64,000 bases of DNA from Asanoa siamensis (GTDB lineage Bacteria > Actinomycetota > Actinomycetes > Mycobacteriales > Micromonosporaceae): assembly GCF_016862555.1 (NCBI RefSeq), contig NZ_BONE01000038.1, positions 1 through 64,000 on the forward strand, in the 5' to 3' direction. A program made the translations under genes and the position numbers. The notes beneath the pieces are model-generated. The model did not search any database. It saw only the letters and a list, made by a program, of their open reading frames with translations, and was not told the origin of the DNA. The stretch's first letter is position 1; each line of letters begins with the position of its first letter. Below are positions 18,493 through 27,161 of the stretch, one piece after another.

Positions 18493-20513
18493 CGCAGGAA
18501 CGCCGCGGCGACACCGGCGTCGACGGGAACGTGCAGCCCGGTGGTGTGCGTGAGGTCGCCGGCGGTGAGCGCGAAGACCGCGTTGGCCACGTGCTCGGGC
18601 AGCACCTCCCGCTTGAGCAGGGTCCGCTGGGCGTAGTACGCGCCGAGCTCCTCTTCGGGCACCCCGTAGACGGCGGCCCGCTGGGCGCCCCAGCCGCCGG
18701 CGAAGATGCCGGAGCCGCGGACGACACCGTCGGGGTTGACGCCGTTGACCCGGATGCCGTGCGCGCCGAGCTCCGCGGCCAGCAGGCGGACCTGGTGCGC
18801 CTGGTCGGCCTTGGCGGCACCGTACGCGACGTTGTTGGGGCCGGCGAACACCGCGTTCTTGGAGGAGATGTAGATGATGTCGCCGCCGAGGCCCTGGTCG
18901 ACGAGGATCCGGGCGGCCTCGCGGGAGACCAGGAACGAGCCGCGGGCCATCACGCCGTGCTGCAGGTCCCAGTCGGCCTCGGTGGTCTCCAGCAGCGGCT
19001 TGGAGATCGACAGGCCGGCGTTGTTGACGACCAGGTCGACACCCCCGAACGCGAGGGACGCCGTCCGGAGGGCGAGGACGATGGCGGCCGTGTCGGTGAC
19101 GTCGGCGGTGACCGGGATCGCGACGTCGGTGCCGCCGATCTCCGCGGCCACCCGGGCGGCGGCCTCGCCGTCGCGGTCGGCGACGACCACGCAGGCGCCC
19201 TCGACAGCCAGCCGGTGGGCGATCGCCCGGCCGATGCCGGAGCCGCCGCCGGTGACGAACGCGACCCGCGTCGCGAGGGCCTTCGGCTTGGGCCGCCGGG
19301 CGAGCTTGGCCTCCTCGAGGGCCCAGTACTCGATGCGGAACTTCTCGGCCTCGTCGATCGGGGCGTACCGGGAGACGGCTTCGGCGCCGCGCATCACGTT
19401 GACGGCGTTGACGTAGAACTCCCCGGCGACCCGCGCGGTCTGCTTGTCGGCGCCGAACGAGAACATCCCGACACCGGGTACGAGCACGATGGCCGGATCG
19501 GCTCCCCGCATCGCCGGCGAGGACGGGGTGGCGTGCCGCTGGTAGTAGGCCGCGTAGTCGTCGCGGTAGGCCGCGTGCAGCTCCGTCAATCGTGCGACCA
19601 CATCGGACAGCTCGGCCGTGGGCGGGAGGTCGAGAACGAGCGGGCGGACCTTCGTACGCAGGAAGTGGTCCGGACAGGAGGTGCCGAGCGCGGCCAGGCG
19701 CGAGTGCTCGGCCCGGGAGAGGAAGTCGAGCACCTCCGGGCTGTCGGTGAAGTGGCCGACCACGCGGCGGTCGGTCGACGCCAGCCCGCGGATCACCGGA
19801 GCCAGGGCCGCGGCCCGCGCCCGCCGTTCGGCGTCGGGCAGCGGTTCGTGCACGACCGGGCCGAACGGTTCAGGCCGGCCGTGCGACGCGATGTAGTCCG
19901 CCGCGGTGCGGATGATCTCCAGCGAGTTGGCCTCGCACTCGGCGCTGGTGGCGCCCCAGGCCGTGATGCCGTGCCCGCCGAGGATCACGCCGATCGCGGC
20001 CGGGTTGGCCCGCTTGACCGCCGCGATGTCCAGGCCGAGCTGGAAACCGGGACGGCGCCAGGGCACCCAGACCACCCGGTCCCCGAAGATCTCCTTGGTC
20101 AGCGCCGGCCCGTCCGCCGCGGTCGCGAGCGCGATGCCCGAGTCGGGGTGCAGGTGGTCGACGTGCGCGGCGTCGACGAGCCCGTGCATCGCCGTGTCGA
20201 TCGACGGCGCCGCCCCGCCGCGCCCGTGCAGGCAGTAGTCGAACGCCGCGACCATCTCGTCCTCGCGCTCGACGCCCGGGTAGACGTCGACCAGCGCACG
20301 CAGCCGGTCGAGCCGCAGCACCGCGAGCCCGGCCGGCGTCAGCGTGCCGAGGTCGCCGCCGGAGCCCTTGACCCACAACAGCTCCACGTCGCCGCCGGTC
20401 ACCGGGTCGGTGCCGGTGCCCTTCGCCGAGGTGTTGCCGCCCGCGTAGTTGGTGTTCCGCGGGTCGGCGCCGAGGCGGTTGGACCGTTCGATCAGCTCTT
20501 CCACCGTGGACAT
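18489..20513 (-). CDS. rhaEW: Bifunctional rhamnulose-1-phosphate aldolase / short-chain dehydrogenase
   Basis: 674 aa. The N-terminal 400 residues are a class II aldolase domain with GNTSAKGTG and the zinc HxH in VDHLHPDSG. The C-terminal 250 are an SDR domain with TGGGSGIG, NNAG and the catalytic YGAAK. In Bacillus and many actinomycetes this fusion cleaves rhamnulose-1-phosphate to DHAP and L-lactaldehyde and oxidises the lactaldehyde. The ATG follows rhaI by 6 bases and its stop overlaps rhaB. Ends and domain order agree with the full-length family; no damage is seen. Confidence 0.94.
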
Positions 20514-20519
20514 CGGTCG

Positions 20520-21701
20520 TTACGCTCCCCAGCCGGCGGCTTCGCCACCGACACGCTCGGCTTTGACGGTCTCGTAGTAGCCCGACCGCTTGTAGGCCGC
20601 GATCGGGTCCGGGTCGAGGCCCATCTCGCCGCGCAGGTCGCGCAGGAGCGGACGGACGTCGGTGTGGTAGGCGTCCATCAGCACCTCGTTGGCCTCCAGC
20701 ACGTCGCCGTCGCGCTGCGCCGCGGCCAGCGCGGCGGTGTCGACCAGCAACGCCTTGGCGGTGGCCTCCTGGACGTTCATGACCGACCGGATCACCGCCT
20801 GGATCTTCGGCTCGATGTTGTGGCACTGGTCGAGCATGAACGCGATGCCCGCCTCGGGCTTGAGGACGTCGGCCGAGACGATCTCGCACATGATGCGGAA
20901 GAGCTGGAAGGGATCCGCGGCACCGACCATCAGGTCGTCGTCGGCGTAGAAACGCGAGTTGAAGTCGAACGCGCCGAGCTTCCCGGCCCGGATCAGGACC
21001 GCGACGATGAACTCGATGTTCGTGCCCGGTGCGTGGTGCCCGGTGTCGATCACGACCTGCGCCCGGTCGCCCAGGGCGAGACAGTGGGCGTACGCGGTGC
21101 CCCAGTCCGGGACGTCGGTCGTGTAGAAGGCCGGCTCGAACAGCTTGTATTCCAGCAGCATCCGTTGCGCGGGACCGAGCCGCTCGTAGGTGGCCGCGAG
21201 CGCGTCGGCGAGCCGGTCCTGCCGGGCCCGGATGCTGTCCTGGCCGGGGTAGTTGGTCCCGTCGGCGAACCAGAGTTTGAGGTCGCGCGAACCCGTGGCG
21301 TCCATGATGTCCACACACTCGAACATGTGGGCCAGCGCCTTCGCCCGGATCCGCGGGTCGGGGTTGGTGACCGAGCCGAGCCGGTAGTCGTCGTCCTGGA
21401 ACACGTTCGTGTTGATCGCCCCGAGGCCGATGCCGCGCTCCTTGGCATAGGCGGCGAGGGCGGCGTAGTCGTCGAGCTTGTCCCACGGGATGTGCAGCGC
21501 GACGGTCGGGGCGACACCGGTGAAGCGGTGCACGGTGGCGGCGTCGGCGATCTTCTCGTACGGGTCGCGCGGCACGCCCTCCTGCGCGAACACCTTGAAC
21601 CGGGTGCCGGAGTTCCCGAACGCCCACGACGCCGTCTCGATCCGTTGCGCACGCAGGGCCGCCAGGACGCGGCTCCGGGTTGGCGGGGCAAGCTCGGTCA
21701 T
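20520..21701 (-). CDS. rhaI: L-rhamnose isomerase
   Basis: 393 aa from ATG 21701, which has GGAGGA 7 bases upstream. The frame stays open to an ATG at 21743, but that one would lie in the operator. TIM barrel of the RhaI type, with metal-site segments LLEYKLFEPAFY, VIDTGHHAPG and AFDFNSRFYADDDL. It converts L-rhamnose to L-rhamnulose. It is the first gene of the leftward operon and divergent from a LacI regulator, with two LacI-type palindromes in the shared promoter region. Confidence 0.93.
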   Translation of the reverse strand: MTELAPPTRSRVLAALRAQRIETASWAFGNSGTRFKVFAQEGVPRDPYEKIADAATVHRFTGVAPTVALHIPWDKLDDYAALAAYAKERGIGLGAINTNVFQDDDYRLGSVTNPDPRIRAKALAHMFECVDIMDATGSRDLKLWFADGTNYPGQDSIRARQDRLADALAATYERLGPAQRMLLEYKLFEPAFYTTDVPDWGTAYAHCLALGDRAQVVIDTGHHAPGTNIEFIVAVLIRAGKLGAFDFNSRFYADDDLMVGAADPFQLFRIMCEIVSADVLKPEAGIAFMLDQCHNIEPKIQAVIRSVMNVQEATAKALLVDTAALAAAQRDGDVLEANEVLMDAYHTDVRPLLRDLRGEMGLDPDPIAAYKRSGYYETVKAERVGGEAAGWGA

Positions 21702-21730
21702 GTTTCGTCCTCCGCGCGGGGCCTCGTACA

Positions 21731-21742
21731 TGAAACGTTTCA
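21731..21742. promoter_or_regulatory. LacI-type operator TGAAACGTTTCA (rhaI side)
   Basis: The symmetry extends to a perfect 16-bp palindrome, CATGAAACGTTTCATG (21729-21744). It lies 30 bases upstream of the rhaI start, a position suited to blocking transcription of the rha operon. Confidence 0.75.
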
Positions 21743-21788
21743 TGCGATGGATGGACGATATCGGCCCCTGTCCGGGGGAGTCAAGGTA

Positions 21789-21800
21789 TGAGACGTTTCA
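21789..21800. promoter_or_regulatory. LacI-type operator TGAGACGTTTCA (regulator side)
   Basis: One mismatch from full symmetry and 58 bases from the first box. It lies 25 bases before the LacI start, consistent with autoregulation and possibly with looping between the two boxes. Confidence 0.65.
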
Positions 21801-21824
21801 GCGGATCGCGTACGCTGATCGACC

Positions 21825-22850
21825 ATGGCGGCGAGCATCAAGGAGGTCGCGCAGCGTGCCGGCGTGTCGCTGGGCACGGTGAGCAACGTGCTCAACCGCC
21901 CCGACATCGTCTCGCCGCAGACGCGCAAGCGCGTCCTGGAGGCCATCGAGGAGCTGGGCTTCGTCCGCAACGACTCGGCCCGGCAGCTCCGCGCGGGCCG
22001 CAGCCGCACGGTCGCCATCGTGGTGCTCGACGTGTCGAACCCCTTCTTCACCGACGTCGTACGCGGCGCGGAGGCGGTCGTCGAAGGCGCCGGCGGCATG
22101 GTGGTCGTCTGCAACAGCGGCGGCGGCGCCTCGCGGGAGCACCGGCACCTGGACGTGCTCGAGGAGCAACGGGTCCAGGGCCTGCTGGTGACCCCGGTCA
22201 GCGACGGCCGGCAGCCCCGCCTGGACCGGATGGTCAAGCGCGGCATCCCGGTGGTCCTGGTCGACCGCGGCGCCGGCCTCGCCAACCAGTGCTCGGTCGC
22301 GGTCGACGACGTCCTCGGCGGCCGCCTGGCGGCGGAGCACCTCGCGGAGCGCGGCCACCGCCGGATCGCCTTCGTCGGCGGCCCGGCCGGCCTGCGCCAG
22401 GTGGCCGACCGCCTGGCGGGCGCCGAGGCGGCCCTGGCGGAGCGCGACCTGCCCGCGCCGCACGTGGTCGAGACCCCGGTCCTGTCGGTCTCGACGGGCC
22501 GCACGGCCGCCGACGAGATCGTCACCCTGCCGGCGTCCCGCCGCCCGACGGCCATCTTCTGCGCCAACGACCTGGTCGCCCTCGGCGCCCTGCAGGCCCT
22601 GACGGCCCACGGCCTGAAGGTCCCGGACGACATCGCCCTGGTCGGCTACGACGACATCGAGTTCGCGGCGGGCGCGGCCGTGCCCCTCTCGTCGATCCGC
22701 CAGCCCCGCGAGCAGCTGGGCCGCACGGCGGCGCAGCTCCTCCTGGAGGAGTCCACGGACCCGGAGCACCACGAGCACCGCCACGTGGTCTTCCAGCCGG
22801 AGCTGGCGGTACGCCAGTCCAGCGAACACAAACGCCGCCGCACCCGCTGA
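21825..22850 (+). CDS. LacI family regulator of the rhamnose regulon
   Basis: 341 aa. Helix-turn-helix SIKEVAQRAGVSLGTVSNVLNRP at the extreme N-terminus, hinge-region ARQLRAG, then the effector domain (VAIVVLDVSNPFFTDVV, FVGGPAGLRQVADR, LVGYDDIEFA, LSSIRQPREQ). The ATG has no clear ribosome-binding site, so the mRNA may be leaderless. It is divergent from rhaI, with two palindromes between. I infer that it represses rhaI-rhaEW-rhaB, the ABC importer and the rhamnosidase, which share the same box. The ligand is probably L-rhamnose or a pathway intermediate. Confidence 0.9.
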   Translation: MAASIKEVAQRAGVSLGTVSNVLNRPDIVSPQTRKRVLEAIEELGFVRNDSARQLRAGRSRTVAIVVLDVSNPFFTDVVRGAEAVVEGAGGMVVVCNSGGGASREHRHLDVLEEQRVQGLLVTPVSDGRQPRLDRMVKRGIPVVLVDRGAGLANQCSVAVDDVLGGRLAAEHLAERGHRRIAFVGGPAGLRQVADRLAGAEAALAERDLPAPHVVETPVLSVSTGRTAADEIVTLPASRRPTAIFCANDLVALGALQALTAHGLKVPDDIALVGYDDIEFAAGAAVPLSSIRQPREQLGRTAAQLLLEESTDPEHHEHRHVVFQPELAVRQSSEHKRRRTR

Positions 22851-22860
22851 GCGGGCTGCC

Positions 22861-23649
22861 GTGCCCGATCGCGAGTCACCTCTTCCGTCGGGCCGGATGA
22901 CGTCGGGCATCACCCGGCGCGGCAGCAGCGTGCTGCGACCGGTCGGGCCGTGGAGCGCGGCGGTGCACGAGTACCTGCGGCACCTGGCCGCGGCGGGCTT
23001 CGACGGCGCACCCCGCGTGCTGGGCGTGCGGGACGGCCGCGAGGAGCTGACGTTCCTCGCGGGCGAGGTCCCGGCCGATCCCGCCTGGGAGCCGGGCCGG
23101 GGCGCGCGGCTGCCGGACCACGCGCGCGGCGAGGAGGCGCTGGTCGCCGCCGCGCGACTGGTCCGCCGGCTGCACGGGGCCTCCCGCGGGTTCACACCGC
23201 GGCGGGTCGACTACCGCTTCCACCCGCACCCACCGCGCGACGGCGAGCTGGTGTGCCACGGCGACCTGGGTCCGTGGAACACCGTGTACCGGGCCGGCCT
23301 CCCGGTGGCCTTCATCGACTGGGACGCGGCCGGCCCCCGCGAACCGCTGGTCGACCTCGCGGCCGCCGCCAAGGCTTTCGTGCCCCTGGAACCCGACCAC
23401 CGGTTGCGCGAGGTCGACCCGGTCCCGGACCGCGGCGCGCGGCTGCGCCTGTTCGTCGACGCCTACGGCCTCACGGACCGCCGCGCGATCCTGCCCGCCC
23501 TGCGCGACGCGACCCTGACGCCGGTCGAGAGCCTGCGCCACTGGCCCCTGGACGCGGCCGGCGCCGCCGGCGCCCTGGAGTTCGTCGCCGGCGAGCTCCG
23601 CTGGCTCCACGCCGCGATGCCCGAGCTCGAACGGGCACTCAAGCCGTAG
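22861..23649 (+). CDS. Aminoglycoside phosphotransferase-like (APH) family protein
   Basis: 262 aa from a GTG 11 bases after the LacI stop; no good ribosome-binding site is seen. The kinase-like fold shows the catalytic loop HGDLGPWN and the metal Asp in AFIDWDAAGPREPLVDLA. Family members phosphorylate antibiotics, choline, homoserine or other small molecules; this one has no recognisable substrate signature. The gene is read with the rha regulator, and its end overlaps the frameshifted small gene on the other strand by 11 bases. Confidence 0.82.
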   Translation: MPDRESPLPSGRMTSGITRRGSSVLRPVGPWSAAVHEYLRHLAAAGFDGAPRVLGVRDGREELTFLAGEVPADPAWEPGRGARLPDHARGEEALVAAARLVRRLHGASRGFTPRRVDYRFHPHPPRDGELVCHGDLGPWNTVYRAGLPVAFIDWDAAGPREPLVDLAAAAKAFVPLEPDHRLREVDPVPDRGARLRLFVDAYGLTDRRAILPALRDATLTPVESLRHWPLDAAGAAGALEFVAGELRWLHAAMPELERALKP

Positions 23650-23876
23650 GTTGGCGGTCCCACCAGCGCGGAAGGTCGAGGTCCGCGGTGTCAGGACTCG
23701 CGAAGAAGAACGGAACCCCGAGCAGCCGCGCGACGCCGGCGCCCGCCTCGCCCGCGTCGCGGGCCTCCGCCCAGCCCGGCGCCGGACCCCCGAACCGGGC
23801 GCCCTCGCCGCCGTCTCAGATCGTCGATCCGCCACCGCGCCTCAGCACTCAGCGCGTTCCACAAGGGCACGGGCAT
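23639..23876 (-). pseudogene. Small frameshifted gene of unknown function
   Basis: Starting at ATG 23876 the frame reads MPVPLWNALSAEARWRIDDL with normal composition, then turns into an Arg/Gly-rich run. Shifting by one base near 23815 restores protein-like sequence (EGARFGG.., VARLLGVPFFF, LPRWWDRQPTA) down to a TGA at 23639. Together this is a protein of about 78 aa with one frameshift in the GGCGGCGAGGGCGCC run, either a real mutation or a sequencing error. GGGAGGAAGG lies about 12 bases upstream of the ATG. I do not recognise the family. The remaining 110 bases to the permease gene at 23986 hold nothing I can name. Confidence 0.5.
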
Positions 23877-23986
23877 CCCGTCATTGTCCTTCCTCCCACC
23901 GCGGACGTGGCAGCGCAGCGAAGCGGAGCGGTGTCTCGCGGGAGGAACGGTCCGGACCACAACGGACCCGAGCACGAATCCCGAAT

Positions 23987-24814
23987 CTAGCCTTTGATCG
24001 CTCCGGAAGTCATGCCGGAGACGATGCGGCGGTTGAAGAACAGGAACATGATCAGCGGCGGAATCGTGATGAGCAGGATGTTCATGAAGAGCAGGTTGTA
24101 CTGCGACGTGAACTGGCTCGAGAAGTTGTAGAGCGTCAGCTGCACCGTCGCGTTCTGGTCGCCGGGCAGGAAATACAACGGGTTCACGAAGTCGTTGAAG
24201 ACCGTGACCGACTGCACGACGATGACCGTGATCGCGACCGAGCGCAGCAGCGGGAAGATGACCCTGAAGAACAGGCGGAACGGGGACGCGCCGTCGATGA
24301 TGGCCGCCTCGTCGAGCTCGCGGGGGATCGTCGCGATGAACGCGCGGAAGAGCAGGATCGCGAACGAGATGCCGAACGCCACCTCGACCAGGATCAGGCC
24401 CGGCATCGTCCGGAAGAGGCCGAGCTTCTGCAGCACCCAGATCGTGGGTACGACCGCCGGCGGGATGATGAGGCCGGAGAGCACCAGGAAGTTGATCAGC
24501 ACGTTCCAGCGGCTCTTGCGGCGTTGCAGCACGTAGGCCACCATCGCCGCGAGGACGACCATGATGGCCACGCTGCTGACCGTCAGGATGGTGCTGTTGA
24601 TGAACGCGATGATGAGCATGTAGTCGCGCGCCTCGACCACGTCGACGAAGTTCCGCACGATCTGGAAGTTCTCGGGCCAGGAGAAGTCCAGCAGTGCCGC
24701 CTGCTGCCGCGATTTCACCGCCGTCAGCACGATGAAGGCGAACGGCACCAGGAAGACCACGATGGACAGCAGGATCGCGACGCCGCTGAGCCAGTAGTTG
24801 CGCCGGCCGGTCAC
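23987..24814 (-). CDS. Carbohydrate ABC transporter permease (CUT1, MalG-like)
   Basis: 275 aa from a GTG overlapping the upstream permease stop (GTGA). Six predicted membrane segments, the first at about residues 8-30 (WLSGVAILLSIVVFLV). The EAA loop reads ELDEAAIIDGASPFRLFFRVIFP in part. It is the third gene of the importer operon that lies downstream of the rhamnosidase gene and carries the same operator. Confidence 0.93.
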   Translation of the reverse strand: MTGRRNYWLSGVAILLSIVVFLVPFAFIVLTAVKSRQQAALLDFSWPENFQIVRNFVDVVEARDYMLIIAFINSTILTVSSVAIMVVLAAMVAYVLQRRKSRWNVLINFLVLSGLIIPPAVVPTIWVLQKLGLFRTMPGLILVEVAFGISFAILLFRAFIATIPRELDEAAIIDGASPFRLFFRVIFPLLRSVAITVIVVQSVTVFNDFVNPLYFLPGDQNATVQLTLYNFSSQFTSQYNLLFMNILLITIPPLIMFLFFNRRIVSGMTSGAIKG

Positions 24815-25686
24815 AGCTCGACCTCCTTGCGGGTCAGGAACCAGTACAGCGGCAGGATGACGGCCGTCACGACCAGGAACAGGATCACGTTGCCGGCCGT
24901 GGACAGGCCGTAGAAGCCCGCCTGGTACTGCTTGTAGATGACCGACGCGATGACGTCCGACGTGAAACCGGGACCACCGCGGGTCATCGCCCAGATCAGG
25001 TCGAACGACCGCAGCCCGCCGATCAGCGACAGGATCACGACCGTGACCGTCGCGGGGCGGGCCAGCGGCAGCACGATGCGGAAGAAGCTGGCCGTGGCGC
25101 CGGCGCCGTCGACCCGCGCCGCCTCGAAATATTCCTGCGGGATCGACACGATGCCCGCGATGTAGATGAGCGTGGCCAGGCCGACGCCCTTCCACACGTC
25201 GACGAGCGCGACCGACAGCAGCGCGAGGTCCGGGTCGGTCAGCCAGCCCGGGCCCTGGACGCCGATGGCCGCGAGGGACTCGTTGATGAGCCCGCGTTCC
25301 GGGTTCATCAGGACGGTGAACGTCAGCCCGACGCCGATCGTGCTGACGAGCACCGGGAAGAAGACGACCGACCGCAGGTAGCCGCGGCCGATGATCTGCG
25401 AGGTGAGCAGCACCGCGAGCAGCAGCCCGAGCACCACCTTGAGCCCCGACGTGACCACCGCGTAGATCAGGGTGTTGGTCAGGCCGGAGACGAGCGCGGG
25501 CTCACGGAAGAAGTTGACGAAGTTCTCGAAGCCGATGAAGTGCGAGTCGAAGATGGTCCAGCGGGTCAGGCTGAAGTAGAACGACGCGAACGTCGGCACG
25601 AGGAACAGCACCCCGTAGACGAGGGCTGCCGGCAGATAGAACCAGGAGGGGTACGGGCTGCGCCTGCGGGCCCGGATCGTCGTCAT
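24811..25686 (-). CDS. Carbohydrate ABC transporter permease (CUT1, MalF-like)
   Basis: 291 aa with six predicted membrane segments (first at about 17-38). The EAA loop YFEAARVDGAGATASFFRIV is the ATPase docking site. A strong hairpin separates it from the binding-protein gene upstream, while its stop overlaps the next permease. It probably imports rhamnose or rhamnosides, judged from the operator shared with the rha genes (inference). Confidence 0.93.
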   Translation of the reverse strand: MTTIRARRRSPYPSWFYLPAALVYGVLFLVPTFASFYFSLTRWTIFDSHFIGFENFVNFFREPALVSGLTNTLIYAVVTSGLKVVLGLLLAVLLTSQIIGRGYLRSVVFFPVLVSTIGVGLTFTVLMNPERGLINESLAAIGVQGPGWLTDPDLALLSVALVDVWKGVGLATLIYIAGIVSIPQEYFEAARVDGAGATASFFRIVLPLARPATVTVVILSLIGGLRSFDLIWAMTRGGPGFTSDVIASVIYKQYQAGFYGLSTAGNVILFLVVTAVILPLYWFLTRKEVEL

Positions 25687-25705
25687 CGCACGGCCTCTCG
25701 TGGCG

Positions 25706-25737
25706 GGTGCCGCGCGACACCGGGGCCGCGCGGCACC
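25706..25737 (-). other. Intercistronic 11-bp hairpin between binding-protein and permease genes
   Basis: GGTGCCGCGCG (25706-25716) pairs perfectly with CGCGCGGCACC (25727-25737), loop of 10. This position resembles the malE-malF type of arrangement, where a stem-loop protects the abundant binding-protein mRNA and lowers permease expression. There is no T-tract, so full termination is unlikely. Confidence 0.6.
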
Positions 25738-25743
25738 GACTGG

Positions 25744-27072
25744 CTACCAGCCCGGCAGGCCGAGCTGTTGGGCCTGCTTCTCGACGTCACGGTCGTACAG
25801 CGCGGCACCGTCCGGCGCCTTGCGGATGCCGGAACCCACCTCGACGCAGATCTGCTCGAGCGACGGACCCTTCACCGGGGAGAGGAACTCCAGCGCCAGG
25901 CTGGACCCGCCCTCCCGGTCGATGTAGGGCTGCATGTCCTTGATCGACTGTGGCACGTCGGCCGGCAGCTCACAACCCTTGACCGCGAACGGGCCGGTCG
26001 GCGGTGAGGCCTTGGCCTGCGAGGTGCAGCCGTCCGGGCTCGCGATGAAGGCGAGCAGCTTCCTGGCCGCCTCGAGCTTGGCGCCGCTCGTGGAGGCCGG
26101 GATGTAGGCGCCGCCGGGTGCCCAGACGGTCAGGCCGTTGGTGGCGGCGTCCGTGCCCGGCAGGGCGAACAGGCCGACGTCGTTGACCTTGTCGGGGTTG
26201 TTGATGGCGATGTTGGCGACCGCGGCCGTCAGCATCGGGTAGTGCGCGCCCTCACCGAGCGCGATCATCCGCTGGCCGTCCTCGTACTTCGCCGACGCGA
26301 AGTCCTTGTTGAGGTAGCCGGCGTCGAAGACCTCCTGCAGGTGCGCGAAGCCCTCCAGCGCCGCCGGGGTGGTCGCGTACTTGGCCTGGTTCTTGGTGTA
26401 CTTCTCGGCGAAGGCGGAGTCGGCGGCCGAGACGTTGTGGAAGTCGCCCAGGATGAACAGCTGCGAGGTCCAGGTCTCCTGGTAGGTCTGGATGACCGGC
26501 GCGGCCTTGCCGTCCGCCTTGATCTTCGCGTTGTTGGCCATGAACTCGGACCAGGTCTTCGGCACCTGCAGGCCCAGCCGCTCGTAGACCTTGCGGTTGT
26601 AGAGGACCGCGCCGCCCATGAACGTGCCGAACGGCGCGCCGTAGACCTTGCCGCCCGCGGTGACGGTCGTCTTGAAGTTGGCGTCGAGCTGGCCGACGTA
26701 GGACTGGTCGTCGAGCGCGACCAGGTTCTGCTCGGGCTTGAGGGCCTGGAACAGCGAACCGGAGTTGTAGATGAAGACGTCGCTCATGTCGCCTGTGGAC
26801 AGCCGGGTCTTGACGATGTTGTCGCCCTCGGTGCCCTGCGGCCGGGTCTCGACCTTGACGGTGATGTCGGGGTTCTTCGCGGTGAAGTCGCCGACGACCT
26901 GCTCGGCCGTCTTGACGGTGGCTTCCGCGTTGTCGACCAGGAGCGAGATGGCGGTCTTGCCGCCCTCATCGCTGGAGCCGAGGCTCCCGGCACTGCACGC
27001 CGTGAGCGCCAGCGCGCTCGCGACGGCGGCGGCCGCGAACGCACCCAGGCGCCGCGGCGGGACGTCGAACAT
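25744..27072 (-). CDS. Sugar ABC transporter substrate-binding lipoprotein (rhamnoside importer)
   Basis: 442 aa. Signal with lipobox LTAC at about residues 22-25, then a MalE-type solute-binding fold (LLVDNAEATVKTAEQ, DVFIYNSGSLFQAL, YGAPFGTFMGGAVLYNRK). GGGAGGTAC precedes the ATG closely. It heads a three-gene CUT1 importer operon with no ATPase. The TGAATCGTTTCA operator 31 bases upstream ties it to the rha regulator. A ligand of rhamnose or rhamno-oligosaccharides is inferred from this and from the adjacent GH78 enzyme. Confidence 0.92.
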   Translation of the reverse strand: MFDVPPRRLGAFAAAAVASALALTACSAGSLGSSDEGGKTAISLLVDNAEATVKTAEQVVGDFTAKNPDITVKVETRPQGTEGDNIVKTRLSTGDMSDVFIYNSGSLFQALKPEQNLVALDDQSYVGQLDANFKTTVTAGGKVYGAPFGTFMGGAVLYNRKVYERLGLQVPKTWSEFMANNAKIKADGKAAPVIQTYQETWTSQLFILGDFHNVSAADSAFAEKYTKNQAKYATTPAALEGFAHLQEVFDAGYLNKDFASAKYEDGQRMIALGEGAHYPMLTAAVANIAINNPDKVNDVGLFALPGTDAATNGLTVWAPGGAYIPASTSGAKLEAARKLLAFIASPDGCTSQAKASPPTGPFAVKGCELPADVPQSIKDMQPYIDREGGSSLALEFLSPVKGPSLEQICVEVGSGIRKAPDGAALYDRDVEKQAQQLGLPGW

Positions 27073-27102
27073 GGCCGTACCTCCCTATTTTGGCGAATTC
27101 TG

Positions 27103-27114
27103 TGAATCGTTTCA
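27103..27114. promoter_or_regulatory. LacI-type operator TGAATCGTTTCA
   Basis: One mismatch from perfect symmetry, in the 90-base space upstream of the importer operon. It belongs to the same TGAAWCGWTTCA family as the boxes at 21731, 29987 and 4658. Confidence 0.7.
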
Positions 27115-27161
27115 GATTTGGTTACCAGACCTTAACGGGAGCATCCATCAGGGTCAACCCC

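Noticed and set aside
21702-21743. Longer rhaI start at 21743
   Set aside because: It lies at the palindrome and adds residues with no family match; the ATG at 21701 has a strong ribosome-binding site.
18531-21791. 1086-aa open frame on the plus strand opposite the rha genes
   Set aside because: Same antisense shadow pattern; rhaI and rhaEW motifs are complete on the other strand.
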